Below, in pieces: positions 10,480 to 19,433 of a stretch of DNA of 64,000 nucleotides; positions within the stretch are counted from its first letter, which is position 1; the number at the start of each line of letters is the position of its first letter. Origin of the DNA: Avibacterium sp. 21-586. GTDB lineage: Bacteria; Pseudomonadota; Gammaproteobacteria; Enterobacterales; Pasteurellaceae. The stretch lies in the NCBI RefSeq assembly GCF_026226775.1, contig NZ_JAKKOD010000001.1, forward strand, positions 862,501 to 926,500, in the 5' to 3' direction. The notes beneath the pieces were generated by a model. That model saw nothing but the letters and a program-made list of their open reading frames with translations, did not search any database and was not told where the DNA came from. Made by a program: the position numbers and the translations under genes.

Positions 10480-11745
10480 ATGACTACACAAACTCACTTA
10501 TTTTCACAAATTTTCAACCGTAATATGCTCATCTGTGTATTCACGGGATTTAGCTCAGGCTTACCGCTTTATGTTCTCGTTTCGTTGTTACCTATTTGGT
10601 TACGCGCAGAGAATGTCGATCTCAAAACCTTAGGCTATTTCACCCTAATAATGCTCCCTTTTTCGTGGAAGTTTGTCTGGGCGCCCTTGCTTGATCGCTT
10701 TGTACCGCCTTTTTTAGGTCGCCGCCGCGGCTGGATGCTGATCTCACAAATTTTATTGTTAATCAGCTTGGCATTATTTGGCTTTTTAGATCCAAGCAAA
10801 CAATTTGGACTCAGTTTGATCGCCGCATTGGGCGTGCTTTGTTCCTTCTTTTCCGCCACGCAAGACATTGTGCTAGATGCCTATCGGCGAGAAATTTTAA
10901 CCGACAATGAATTAGGTTTAGGCAACTCCATTCACGTTAATGCTTACCGTATTGCAGGCCTTGTTCCCGGTTCGCTTTCATTGATTTTGGCGGATCATTT
11001 TCCTTGGCAAACGGTGTTTATCATGACTGCAATGTTTATGTTGCCGGGGATTTTAATGTGTCTATTTTTAAGTACCGAACCTAATATTGCGCTAAAAAAA
11101 CACCGCACTTTGGAAGAAAGTGTCATTGAACCTTTCCGCGAATTTTTTCAACGCAAAGGCATTTGGTCAGCCTTAGGGATTCTGGCGTTTATTTTTCTGT
11201 ATAAATTAGGCGATAGTATGGCAACGGCGTTGATTTCCGCCTTCTATTTAGATATGGGATTTAGCAAAACCCAAATCGGTTTGGTGGTGAAAAATGCCTC
11301 TTTATGGCCAATGGTGGTCGCCAGTATTTTAGGCGGGATTTTAATGCTGAAAGTGGGCATTAACCGCGCTTTATGGTTATTTGGATTTGTGCAAATTATC
11401 ACCATTCTTGGTTTTGCCTGGCTCGCCCAACAAGGGCCTTTTGAAACCGTAGATAGCCGCGCCTTATGGTCGCTTAGTCTTGTGGTGGCTGCGGAATATA
11501 TCGGCATCGGTTTAGGCACAGCCGCCTTTGTTGCCTTTATGGCAAGGGAAACCAATCCCCTTTACACCGCCACCCAGCTCGCCTTATTCACCAGCCTTGC
11601 CGCACTGCCAAGAGCTACGCTCAACACCCAAGCTGGCGCGTTGATCGATTGGCTGGGTTACTATAATTATTTTTGGCTTTGTTTTTTACTTGCTATCCCA
11701 GGAATGCTGTGTTTATTCAAAATAGCTCCTTGGCGTGAAAAATAA
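10480..11745 (+). CDS. ampG: AmpG-type muropeptide (anhydromuropeptide) permease
   Basis: AmpG is an MFS importer that returns GlcNAc-anhydroMurNAc peptides to the cytoplasm for cell-wall recycling. The 421-residue protein has about 12 membrane segments. The diagnostic N-terminal region includes GFSSGLPLYVLVSLLPIWLR and PFSWKFVWAPLLDRF, and SATQDIVLDAYRRE is the AmpG-family signature. It is shorter than E. coli AmpG (491) because it lacks the extra C-terminal segments, as in other Pasteurellaceae. The ATG has no clear ribosome binding site, and a USS core sits about 15 bases upstream. It lies 70 bases after galE; this galE/ampG adjacency is also known in Haemophilus. Confidence 0.88.
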   Translation: MTTQTHLFSQIFNRNMLICVFTGFSSGLPLYVLVSLLPIWLRAENVDLKTLGYFTLIMLPFSWKFVWAPLLDRFVPPFLGRRRGWMLISQILLLISLALFGFLDPSKQFGLSLIAALGVLCSFFSATQDIVLDAYRREILTDNELGLGNSIHVNAYRIAGLVPGSLSLILADHFPWQTVFIMTAMFMLPGILMCLFLSTEPNIALKKHRTLEESVIEPFREFFQRKGIWSALGILAFIFLYKLGDSMATALISAFYLDMGFSKTQIGLVVKNASLWPMVVASILGGILMLKVGINRALWLFGFVQIITILGFAWLAQQGPFETVDSRALWSLSLVVAAEYIGIGLGTAAFVAFMARETNPLYTATQLALFTSLAALPRATLNTQAGALIDWLGYYNYFWLCFLLAIPGMLCLFKIAPWREK

Positions 11746-11772
11746 TAATATAATTCGCATTTCAAAATAATA

Positions 11773-11805
11773 TACGGGCGAACTTAAGCATTCGCCCATC
11801 TCATT
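11773..11805. terminator. Hairpin between convergent ampG and the AI-2E-family gene
   Basis: GGGCGAA (11776-11782) and TTCGCCC (11791-11797) form a perfect stem with an eight-base loop, followed on the plus strand by ATCTCATTTT. It separates two convergent genes and may serve either strand. Confidence 0.6.
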
Positions 11806-11846
11806 TTCCTATTTAATCAAAATAATATTCGGAAAGTTAATTATAA

Positions 11847-12892
11847 TTATGCTTTACTGTCTGGTGTTTCCCCAAGCAATGCCGCATATTTTATAGTATC
11901 TGGGCTTGCCTCAAGGGCGATTTTTAACACCATTGTAAGGGGAACGGAAAGAAACATCCCGACAGAGCCAAGCAACCACCCCCAAAATAAAAGAGATAAA
12001 AAAACAATTAGAGTTGAAAGCCCAAGGCTTTTCCCCATCATTTTGGGTTCTAACACGTTACCGATGATCATATTTAGGCTGACAACACCAATCATCACAC
12101 CAATACCTGTAAAAAAGCCATTCAGTAATAGGGCTTGTATGATAATGGGAACAGCCGCGATAATCGAACCAATATTTGGAACATAATTCAGTAGAAAACT
12201 TAATGTAGCCCATAAGATAGCATATTGCACGCCAAGAATTTTTAGCAAAATAAAGACACCCAAGCCCGTTACAAAGCTAGTGAAAGTCTTCACGCCAAGA
12301 TAATCCATTACCCCCTTGAGAATGAGGTCAATAGAGCCTTCATACTTAGCAACATCATCAGCCTTACTTAATGCTACTGCAAATTTATGCTTGGCAGTTG
12401 GTGCTTCTAACAGCATAAACAACACGACTAAAAATAACACAAACACATTAGTAACCACACCTGAAAAACTAAGCAAAAATCCACTAGCAAAATTCATTAT
12501 CATTGCAGGATCAAAGTTATCCATTATTTTTTCTCGCAAATCCTCCACGGGTAAATGCAAGCCTTGTGCGATTACTGAGAGATCGTTTAGTCGTTGTGAA
12601 AACAATACTCGATATTGTGGGATCGATTGGGTAAACTCTTTTGCTGTACTGTTAATTAAGCTAACAAGAAAGAAAAATACCGTCAAGATCATTAAAAACA
12701 GTAAGGTCAGCGCTAACCAATGGGGGATTTTACGCTCCGTCATAAACTTCACCACTGGTGAGCAAATAATTGCAATAAATAGAGAAAGTAAAAACGGTAC
12801 AACAATTTCACTCGCTAACTTTATCCCAGCCAAAATAATTACCAATGCAGAGAGTGTAATTAATAACTGACTGATAGATAAACGTTTATCCA

Positions 12893-12893
<1 letters not shown>
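11847..12893 (-). CDS. AI-2E family (PerM/TqsA-like) membrane protein
   Basis: This 348-residue inner-membrane protein of the AI-2 exporter family (PF01594) has about eight hydrophobic segments. The family core VTGLGVFILLKILGVQYAILWATLSFLLNYVPNIGSIIAAVP lies near residues 205-245, and LEPKMMGKSLGLSTLIVFLSLLFWGWLLG near 285-315. Family members include TqsA (autoinducer-2), PerM and sodium/proton antiporters, so the substrate is not predictable. The start codon overlaps the glnB stop by one base (TAATG), so translation is probably coupled to the PII gene. That is unusual, because PII genes are more often coupled to amtB. Confidence 0.82.
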
Positions 12894-13835
<942 letters not shown>

Positions 13836-13858
13836 TTTTTCCTCTTTTTTTTGTTTTA

Positions 13859-14788
13859 TTAAATCCAATAATATCTCACAATATGGAAGAAAATCGGTGC
13901 GGCAAAGCATAGACTATCCATACGATCCAACATTCCACCGTGTCCACTTATCATATTGCCCCAATCTTTCACGCCCATACTGCGTTTCATTGCGGACATC
14001 ACCAGCCCACCTAAAAAGCCCATTAAACAAATAACCAAGCTAATTAAGGTAGCTTGCACGGCGCTAAACGGCGTTAGCCAAGAAAGCAATCCGCCTAACG
14101 CTGAAGCACTCAGCACACCGCCGACAAAACCTTCTACGGTTTTGGACGGGGATAAGGTTGGTGCAATTTTATGTTTACCGAATAATTTTCCCCATACATA
14201 TTGCAACACATCACTTGCTTGCACAATCAGGATCAAAAAGATCATTAATAATAAACTTTTGCCTTCAAATCCTGCAATATTTAGAGTGAGAATGGCAGGA
14301 ATATGCGAAATGCAAAACACGGAAATCATCACCGCCCATTGCACTTTGCTTGAACGATCTAAAAAATGCGCCGTGTCGCCTAGCAACGCAGATAAAATCG
14401 GTAAAAATAGGAACCCATAAACAGGAATGAAAATGCTGAACATACTAAACCAATCCACCGCGACAAAATAATATTGCAAGGGCAAAATGAAATAAAAGCA
14501 GGCAACTAAAGCGAGATGATCGCCGCGGCGAATTTCAATCAGCGATAAAAATTCCCGTAACGCCATAAAAGAAACGATAAAAAATAAGCCCAATACGCCA
14601 TAAAAACCGAGATAGGCGGCGGCAAAGATAATTAAAATCATCACCCACCACGCATTAATGCGTGCATTTAGGTTGTCTATCACTGAATGAGGCGTGGAAA
14701 AACCTACTTTCCATTTCAGCGTATAACCAATGCCCGATGCCAATAGCAAGGTGCAAATTAATCCCCAAAATAAATTCCACATTTCCAT
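13859..14788 (-). CDS. CdsA-like phosphatidate cytidylyltransferase (YnbB type)
   Basis: This 309-residue polytopic membrane protein belongs to the CTP:phosphatidate cytidylyltransferase family, which makes CDP-diacylglycerol. It has about eight membrane segments. The PSKTVEGFVGG segment is at about residue 212, and the family signature GVKDWGNMISGHGGMLDRMDS near residue 275 carries the conserved metal-binding Asp residues. It is a second copy: the housekeeping cdsA is at 27570-28433. It follows the PlsC-like gene by one base and completes a three-gene set (CDP-alcohol transferase, acyltransferase, CdsA-like) reminiscent of E. coli ynbA-ynbB, suggesting a side branch of lipid synthesis rather than bulk phospholipid. 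Confidence 0.85.
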   Translation of the reverse strand: MEMWNLFWGLICTLLLASGIGYTLKWKVGFSTPHSVIDNLNARINAWWVMILIIFAAAYLGFYGVLGLFFIVSFMALREFLSLIEIRRGDHLALVACFYFILPLQYYFVAVDWFSMFSIFIPVYGFLFLPILSALLGDTAHFLDRSSKVQWAVMISVFCISHIPAILTLNIAGFEGKSLLLMIFLILIVQASDVLQYVWGKLFGKHKIAPTLSPSKTVEGFVGGVLSASALGGLLSWLTPFSAVQATLISLVICLMGFLGGLVMSAMKRSMGVKDWGNMISGHGGMLDRMDSLCFAAPIFFHIVRYYWI

Positions 14789-14789
14789 T

Positions 14790-15419
14790 TTATGCTCCTT
14801 GATGTTTCGGGTTAAGATTAAGTAAAGCCTGCTCTGCTCGCGCTAGAAATTGCGTTTTATCTTCTTGCGGCTGCCAGTGGATCGGCTCGCCCAAATATAG
14901 ATCACATAGCAAGGGAATTGGCAGAATAAAGCCTTTCGGCAATAAATTATGGGTATTGCTAATCCAAACTGGCACAAGATCCACATTAGGATTGGCTTTG
15001 GCTAAATAATATAAACCACTTTTAAAGGGCTGGAGGGCAAGATCATCATTGGTTTTTCTTGTGCCTTCGGGAAAAATAATCAACGAATTTTCTTGCAGCG
15101 CTTGGCTAATTTGTTCTGTTACGGCTTTAGGATCATTGCCGCCACGCTCGATCAACAGCATATTAAACACTTTTTCCGCAAGGAAACGGCGAATTTTGCC
15201 TTTCGTCCAATAATCTGCACCTGCCACTGGACGGGTTTTCTTGCGCACTTCATAAGGCAAAGACACCCAGAATAAAATAAAATCTCCGTGGCTGTTGTGA
15301 TTGGCGTAATAAAGTCTTGGCTTATCTGCCGAAAGCAGGGCGATATTTTTCGCAGGACGAACACCGCTAATAAAAGAGGTAAAACGACATAAAAGAAAAT
15401 CAATCAGTTTAGCGAGCAT
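14790..15419 (-). CDS. 1-acyl-sn-glycerol-3-phosphate acyltransferase (PlsC)-like protein
   Basis: This 209-residue acyltransferase of the PlsC/LPLAT family transfers a fatty acyl group to a lysophospholipid-like acceptor at the inner membrane. The catalytic NHxxxxD motif is in YYANHNSHGDFILFW (about residue 43). The second block is FNMLLIERGG, and the acceptor-binding block is LIIFPEGTRK (about residue 120). I chose ATG 15419, seven bases after GAGGAG; ATG 15425 is too close to that site, and an upstream reading to 15482 lacks support. It overlaps the end of the CDP-alcohol transferase gene by 11 bases and ends one base before the CdsA-like gene, so the three are translated as a unit. Confidence 0.82.
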   Translation of the reverse strand: MLAKLIDFLLCRFTSFISGVRPAKNIALLSADKPRLYYANHNSHGDFILFWVSLPYEVRKKTRPVAGADYWTKGKIRRFLAEKVFNMLLIERGGNDPKAVTEQISQALQENSLIIFPEGTRKTNDDLALQPFKSGLYYLAKANPNVDLVPVWISNTHNLLPKGFILPIPLLCDLYLGEPIHWQPQEDKTQFLARAEQALLNLNPKHQGA

Positions 15420-16191
15420 TTTCATTCTCCTCTGATTTTGGTTGCGTGGAATTTTCTGCAGAAAATTGCACCGCACTTTCATTGTCTGTGCGATTTTCTG
15501 CTTGGCTTTCAGAGCGATTTTCTTCTTGGTTTTCTGGGGGATTTTCTACTTGGTTTTGAGCGGATTGATTTTCAGCATTCTGATCTAAAACCTTACCTTC
15601 CGCCAGCCCTGACTTCACGCGTTTCACGCAAGTTAAAATTAACAACGCGACTACAAGCCAAGCGAGCGCATAAAACCACGTTGGTAAAATCGGCATAAAG
15701 GTATAAATCAATCCTAATAAGCCAAATAAAAGAGCACGATCACTTTTGCCAAAAGGTCCGTCATAACGGCGTGTTTGCCCTTGCACCTGCCCTAACACGC
15801 CACAAAATTCTGTTAAGGCGGCAAGCCAAATAATCAGCCCGATGACAAAGGGATCAAAAGGTGCAATAAAAGCGAAAGGCAGATACAACGCCGCATCAGA
15901 AACCACATCGGTAATTTCATTAAGATAGCCACCCAAGCGCGATTTTTGCTGAAATTCCCGTGCCAACATTCCGTCAATGGCATTGAGTGCCATTCGCACA
16001 AAAAGCCAAATAGGAATTAAAATAAACAGCCAATGCACAGCAGAAAGTGCGGTCAAAAATAAGCCTAAAATGACTGAAACCCCACAGGCTGTAAGCGTAA
16101 CTTGGTTCGCCGTAACGCCTTTGCGTTCTAACTTCACTACCGTTGGACGCAGCAAATTTTGAAACTTCGGTTTTAAATCGTAAATACTCAT
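15409..16191 (-). CDS. CDP-alcohol phosphatidyltransferase family protein (YnbA-like)
   Basis: This 260-residue membrane protein has about six membrane helices in the first 200 residues. It carries the CDP-alcohol phosphotransferase motif as NAIDGMLAR, then LGGYLNEITD. Compared with the usual D-xx-DG-xx-AR-(x)8-G-xxx-D-xxx-D, the first and third Asp are Asn, while the second and fourth remain. As far as I recall, E. coli YnbA has the same Asn residues, so this looks like a subfamily trait. The last 55 residues are a low-complexity Asn/Glu/Gln/Ser tail with a USS in its DNA. It heads the operon with the PlsC-like and CdsA-like genes. Substrate and product are unknown. Confidence 0.82.
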   Translation of the reverse strand: MSIYDLKPKFQNLLRPTVVKLERKGVTANQVTLTACGVSVILGLFLTALSAVHWLFILIPIWLFVRMALNAIDGMLAREFQQKSRLGGYLNEITDVVSDAALYLPFAFIAPFDPFVIGLIIWLAALTEFCGVLGQVQGQTRRYDGPFGKSDRALLFGLLGLIYTFMPILPTWFYALAWLVVALLILTCVKRVKSGLAEGKVLDQNAENQSAQNQVENPPENQEENRSESQAENRTDNESAVQFSAENSTQPKSEENENAR

Positions 16192-16200
16192 TATTCCTCC

Positions 16201-18048
16201 TTATTTGAATGGAAATAATAGTGGAACAAGAAATACCGTTGCCAGCATAACTAGAAAAGTAAAAGGTACACCAATTTTGACGAAATCGCCAAATTTATAA
16301 TTCCCTGCGCTAAGCACCATTGTGTTTACCGGCGATGAAATAGGTGTCATAAAAGCAGCAGATGAAGCTATCGCCACCGTCATTGCGAAAGGCAATGGAG
16401 AAAGCCCTAAATGCTGTGCCATTGTGATGGCTATCGGCGCCATTAAAATAGCGGTGGCAGTATTAGAAATAAACAAGCCAATCACCGCAGTCAGCGTAAA
16501 CAAGCTGATTAAAATCCAATGTTTACCCATTCCCCCTACGGTATTAATCATAAATTCTACGATTAAATTGATCCCGCCTGTTTTTTGTAGTGCGGTGGAA
16601 AATGGCATCATTCCGACAATTAAAATCAAGCTCGACCAGTGAATGGACGCATAAGCACTTTTCGCATCAACGCAGCGGAATTTCGCTAACATTAAACAGG
16701 CGATCAGTGCAGCAACCACATTTGGCACAACGCCTGTTACCATTAATGCTACCATCGTCACAATGGATAAAATAGCATAAGGCGCTTGGCTTTGTGCAGG
16801 GGCGGCGCGTTCAATTTCTGCAGGATAATCGAGTACGAAAAACGCTTTTGTTTTATTACGCATTGCTTGGATCAATTTCCACGCACCAACCACCAAAAGC
16901 AAATCACCAATCTTTAATGGTTGCTCAATCAAACTGCCTGTCAAAATCTCATTATTGCGTTTAATGCCCACCACATTTAAACCAAAACGTGAACGAAAAC
17001 CAATTTCTGCTACCGTCTTGCCGAGATAATCCCCTTCAGGAATTGGGGTGATTTCCACCATTCCCATAAACTTAGCTTGTTGCTCAAAGTGGTAAGGACG
17101 CAACTCCGTTGGCTCAAGCTGATGTTGTTGGCAAAATTCATTAATATCTAGCTCAGGATCAGCGCAATCAATCAGCAAAATATCCTTTTCACGAATTTCA
17201 ATTTTCCCTAAGGAATCTGCTAGAAATCTTGGGCGAAAGCGCTTCCAACGCTCAATCGCTAGAACGTTCAACGCATAGTTAGAGCGTAGATGTAAGGCTT
17301 CCAAGGGTTGTCCGATAAAATCCGACCCTGTACGCACCACAAAGCGTTTGGTGCGTGCTTGTAATTGATAATCTTCAATCAGATCTTGAATAGAATGGCG
17401 ATTTACGCTCTCACTTTCTTCATTTTCTGCGTGTCCTAACCAACGGCGAGCTACTAACATATACACAATGCCCAGCAACAAAATCACAATACCAATGGGT
17501 GTGAAAGAAAAGAAATCAAAGCGCTGTTTGGTGAGATGAATTAATTCAGCATTAATCACCAAATTTGGTGCGGTAGCGATTAAAGTCATCATACCGCTAA
17601 TTAGCCCAGCCATACTCAACGGCATCATCAGACGTCTTGGCGAAATATTCATTTGGCGGCAAATCACCAATACTACAGGGATAAAAATCGCCACAATCCC
17701 CACGGAACTCATAAAGGATCCCAACCCCGTTACCGCTAGCATCACCAAAATCAGCACACGGGTTTCGCTATTTTTCGCCGCTTTCATCAGCCATTCACTC
17801 ACTTGATACGCCACCCCCGTACGCACCAAGGCCTCCCCCACAATAAACAGCAACGCGATCAAAATAATATTCGGATCACTAAATCCAGCAAAGACTTCCT
17901 GCACGCTCAAAATGCCACTCACACAAAAAGCGAGCATTACCAACAGGGCGATCACGTCCATTCGAATTTTGTTGTGGATAAACAAGAGTACGGCGATTGC
18001 AAGAAAAATCACAACACTAACAAGGGGCATATTGGTGATTGTAGGCAT
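16201..18048 (-). CDS. SLC13-family permease with two RCK_C (TrkA-C) domains
   Basis: This 615-residue inner-membrane protein is of the divalent anion:sodium symporter (CitMHS/SLC13-like) superfamily. About five to six membrane segments precede a cytoplasmic insert at about residues 215-400. The insert contains two RCK_C modules (GSDFIGQPLEALHLRSNYALNVLAIER and PEGDYLGKTVAEIGFRSRFGLNVVGI), followed by a second membrane half. Hairpin-like motifs such as FISNTATAILMAPIAI and SSPVNTMVLSAGNYKF match the ion-binding SNT and PVNT-type sequences of the family. The substrate (dicarboxylate, sulfate or other anion) cannot be assigned. GGAGACC precedes the ATG. A 790-base gene-free region lies upstream. 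Confidence 0.85.
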   Translation of the reverse strand: MPTITNMPLVSVVIFLAIAVLLFIHNKIRMDVIALLVMLAFCVSGILSVQEVFAGFSDPNIILIALLFIVGEALVRTGVAYQVSEWLMKAAKNSETRVLILVMLAVTGLGSFMSSVGIVAIFIPVVLVICRQMNISPRRLMMPLSMAGLISGMMTLIATAPNLVINAELIHLTKQRFDFFSFTPIGIVILLLGIVYMLVARRWLGHAENEESESVNRHSIQDLIEDYQLQARTKRFVVRTGSDFIGQPLEALHLRSNYALNVLAIERWKRFRPRFLADSLGKIEIREKDILLIDCADPELDINEFCQQHQLEPTELRPYHFEQQAKFMGMVEITPIPEGDYLGKTVAEIGFRSRFGLNVVGIKRNNEILTGSLIEQPLKIGDLLLVVGAWKLIQAMRNKTKAFFVLDYPAEIERAAPAQSQAPYAILSIVTMVALMVTGVVPNVVAALIACLMLAKFRCVDAKSAYASIHWSSLILIVGMMPFSTALQKTGGINLIVEFMINTVGGMGKHWILISLFTLTAVIGLFISNTATAILMAPIAITMAQHLGLSPLPFAMTVAIASSAAFMTPISSPVNTMVLSAGNYKFGDFVKIGVPFTFLVMLATVFLVPLLFPFK

Positions 18049-18090
18049 TAGGGTCTCCGTGGTTTTTGGTAGTTTTGTTTATTATTTAGT

Positions 18091-18405
18091 TGATTGCATT
18101 TTTCTTTGTGGTTATAACGGGTTTCGCCGTTGGCGACTTCCTTTCTTTTGCATTCCCAAAAGAAAGGAAGCAAAGAAAAGGGCCCCCTACTAAATTGCTT
18201 TTCCTCATTACAATAAAATTTTTTTAACGAAAAGTAAGCCCATACTCGCTTCGCTGCGTTCAGGCGTTACTTTTCTAAAAATTTTATTTTCATTCGGGCA
18301 ATTTACAAGGGGATTGATTGTCCGATAGTTCACAATCTATTTTGCATTAAATTGTATTTAAAGTGCGGTGGAATTTTAAAAACTTTTTGAAAAAGTACCG
18401 CACTT
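18091..18405. repeat. Hairpin-rich intergenic repeat, unit 1
   Basis: This is the first of two related direct repeats. In order it holds a TTTCTTTGTGGTTATAACGGG-like lead and a perfect 14-base inverted repeat (CTTCCTTTCTTTTG and its complement) with a six-base loop near 18139-18172. A compound stem follows near 18212-18290: outer arms AATAAAATTTTT / AAAAATTTTATT, inner arms GAAAAGTAA-GCC / GGC-G-TTACTTTTC. After the CATTCGGGCAATTTACAAGG segment it ends with AAGTGCGGT (18361-18369) opposed by ACCGCACTT (18397-18405). The function is unknown. Confidence 0.75.
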
Positions 18406-18431
18406 TGTCGTTGCTTATTTTTACTTTTGAC

Positions 18432-18841
18432 TGATTGTGGTTTTCTTTGTTGTCATAACGGGTTTCGCACGTTGTACGACTTCCTTTCTTTTGCTTATCC
18501 AAAAGGAAGTGAGCAAAGAAAACGTTCCCCTGCTATCGCTAAATTTCTTTTACTTCCATATGGTGTTGTTTTGCCTTGCCGTACTTGCATACTGTCTGCG
18601 GCAAAATGCCTTGTCTGGAAATAAGAAATTTTGCGAGCATTGTTTTTCCTCATTACAATAAAATTTTCTTTACGAAAAATCAGCCTGATGTTCGCTTCGC
18701 TCTCGCTAGGCGTGATTTTTCTAAAAATTTTATTTCCATTCGGGCAATTTACAAGGGGGTTGTCCGATGGTTCACGCTTAATTTTAAATTTAAAGTGCGG
18801 TGCGATTTTTTTTTTAATTTTTTAGGAAAATGACCGCACTT
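18432..18841. repeat. Hairpin-rich intergenic repeat, unit 2
   Basis: This is the second copy of the unit at 18091-18405. The lead and the CTTCCTTTCTTTTG arm are kept, but the first hairpin is degraded. An extra self-complementary segment of about 107 bases is present (about 18535-18645). The compound stem near 18656-18733 is kept: outer AATAAAATTTT / AAAATTTTATT, inner GAAAAATCA-GCC / GGC-G-TGATTTTTC. Two base pairs differ from unit 1 with both sides changed. It ends with AAGTGCGGT (18793-18801) opposed by ACCGCACTT (18833-18841), one base from the rnhB stop codon, where it probably terminates rnhB. Confidence 0.75.
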
Positions 18842-18842
18842 T

Positions 18843-19433
18843 TTATTCTGTAATCAGTTTTCTTACTGGGGCAAAACTTCGGCGATGTTGGGGTAAGGGG
18901 CCGTGTTCTGCCAGTTTTTCTAAATGTAATTTTGTTGGGTAGCCTTTGTGTTGAGCGAAGGCGTATTGGGGATAACGTTTATCCAACTCTTCCATTTCTA
19001 AATCGCGGGCAACTTTGGCAAGAATGGAAGCAGCACTGATTTCTGCCACAAGACTATCCCCTTTCACCACCGCTTGGGCAGGCATTGGCAATGGGGGAAT
19101 GCGGTTGCCGTCCACTAGCACAAAGTGCGGTGTAATCTTAAGTTGATTAACTGCGCGTTGCATCGCTAACATTGTGGCGTGCAAAATATTAAGTTCGTCA
19201 ATTTCTTCGGGTTCAGCTCGCCCTAGCGCCCAAGCTTTGGCTTTCTGTTTAATTTCTTCTGCTAAGGCAAGGCGTTTTTTATGCGAGAGCTTTTTGCTGT
19301 CGGTTAAGCCCTCAATAGGATTATTAGGATCTAAAATCACCGCGGCAGTTACCACTGCCCCCACTAAAGGCCCACGCCCTACTTCATCAACGCCTGCGAT
19401 CAGTTCATAATCAGGATAGACAAATTCGCTCAT
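18843..19433 (-). CDS. rnhB: Ribonuclease HII
   Basis: RNase HII removes single ribonucleotides and RNA from RNA-DNA hybrids. The 196-residue protein has its acidic active site in [15 protein letters not shown] (Asp and Glu near residues 15-16), LVDGNRIP (Asp near 107) and [12 protein letters not shown]. Family lengths are about 198. It is the last gene of the lpx cluster. Its ATG overlaps the lpxB stop by four bases (ATGA), so translation is coupled. In E. coli dnaE follows; here the operon ends in an inverted USS pair and the hairpin repeats. Confidence 0.95.
   Translation of the reverse strand: MSEFVYPDYELIAGVDEVGRGPLVGAVVTAAVILDPNNPIEGLTDSKKLSHKKRLALAEEIKQKAKAWALGRAEPEEIDELNILHATMLAMQRAVNQLKITPHFVLVDGNRIPPLPMPAQAVVKGDSLVAEISAASILAKVARDLEMEELDKRYPQYAFAQHKGYPTKLHLEKLAEHGPLPQHRRSFAPVRKLITE

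Larger units (their letters stand above)
18049..18842. other. Gene-free stretch holding tandem hairpin repeats
   Basis: No protein gene is supported here. Short frames reading parts of it (18427-18833) have no ribosome binding site and run through inverted repeats. The stretch consists mainly of two diverged direct copies of a roughly 300-base hairpin-rich unit, each ending in an inverted pair of uptake signal sequences (listed separately). Confidence 0.8.

Noticed and set aside
18427-18833. Four overlapping short frames in the hairpin region
   Set aside because: They run through inverted repeats, lack ribosome binding sites, and have no recognisable product; the repeat structure explains them.
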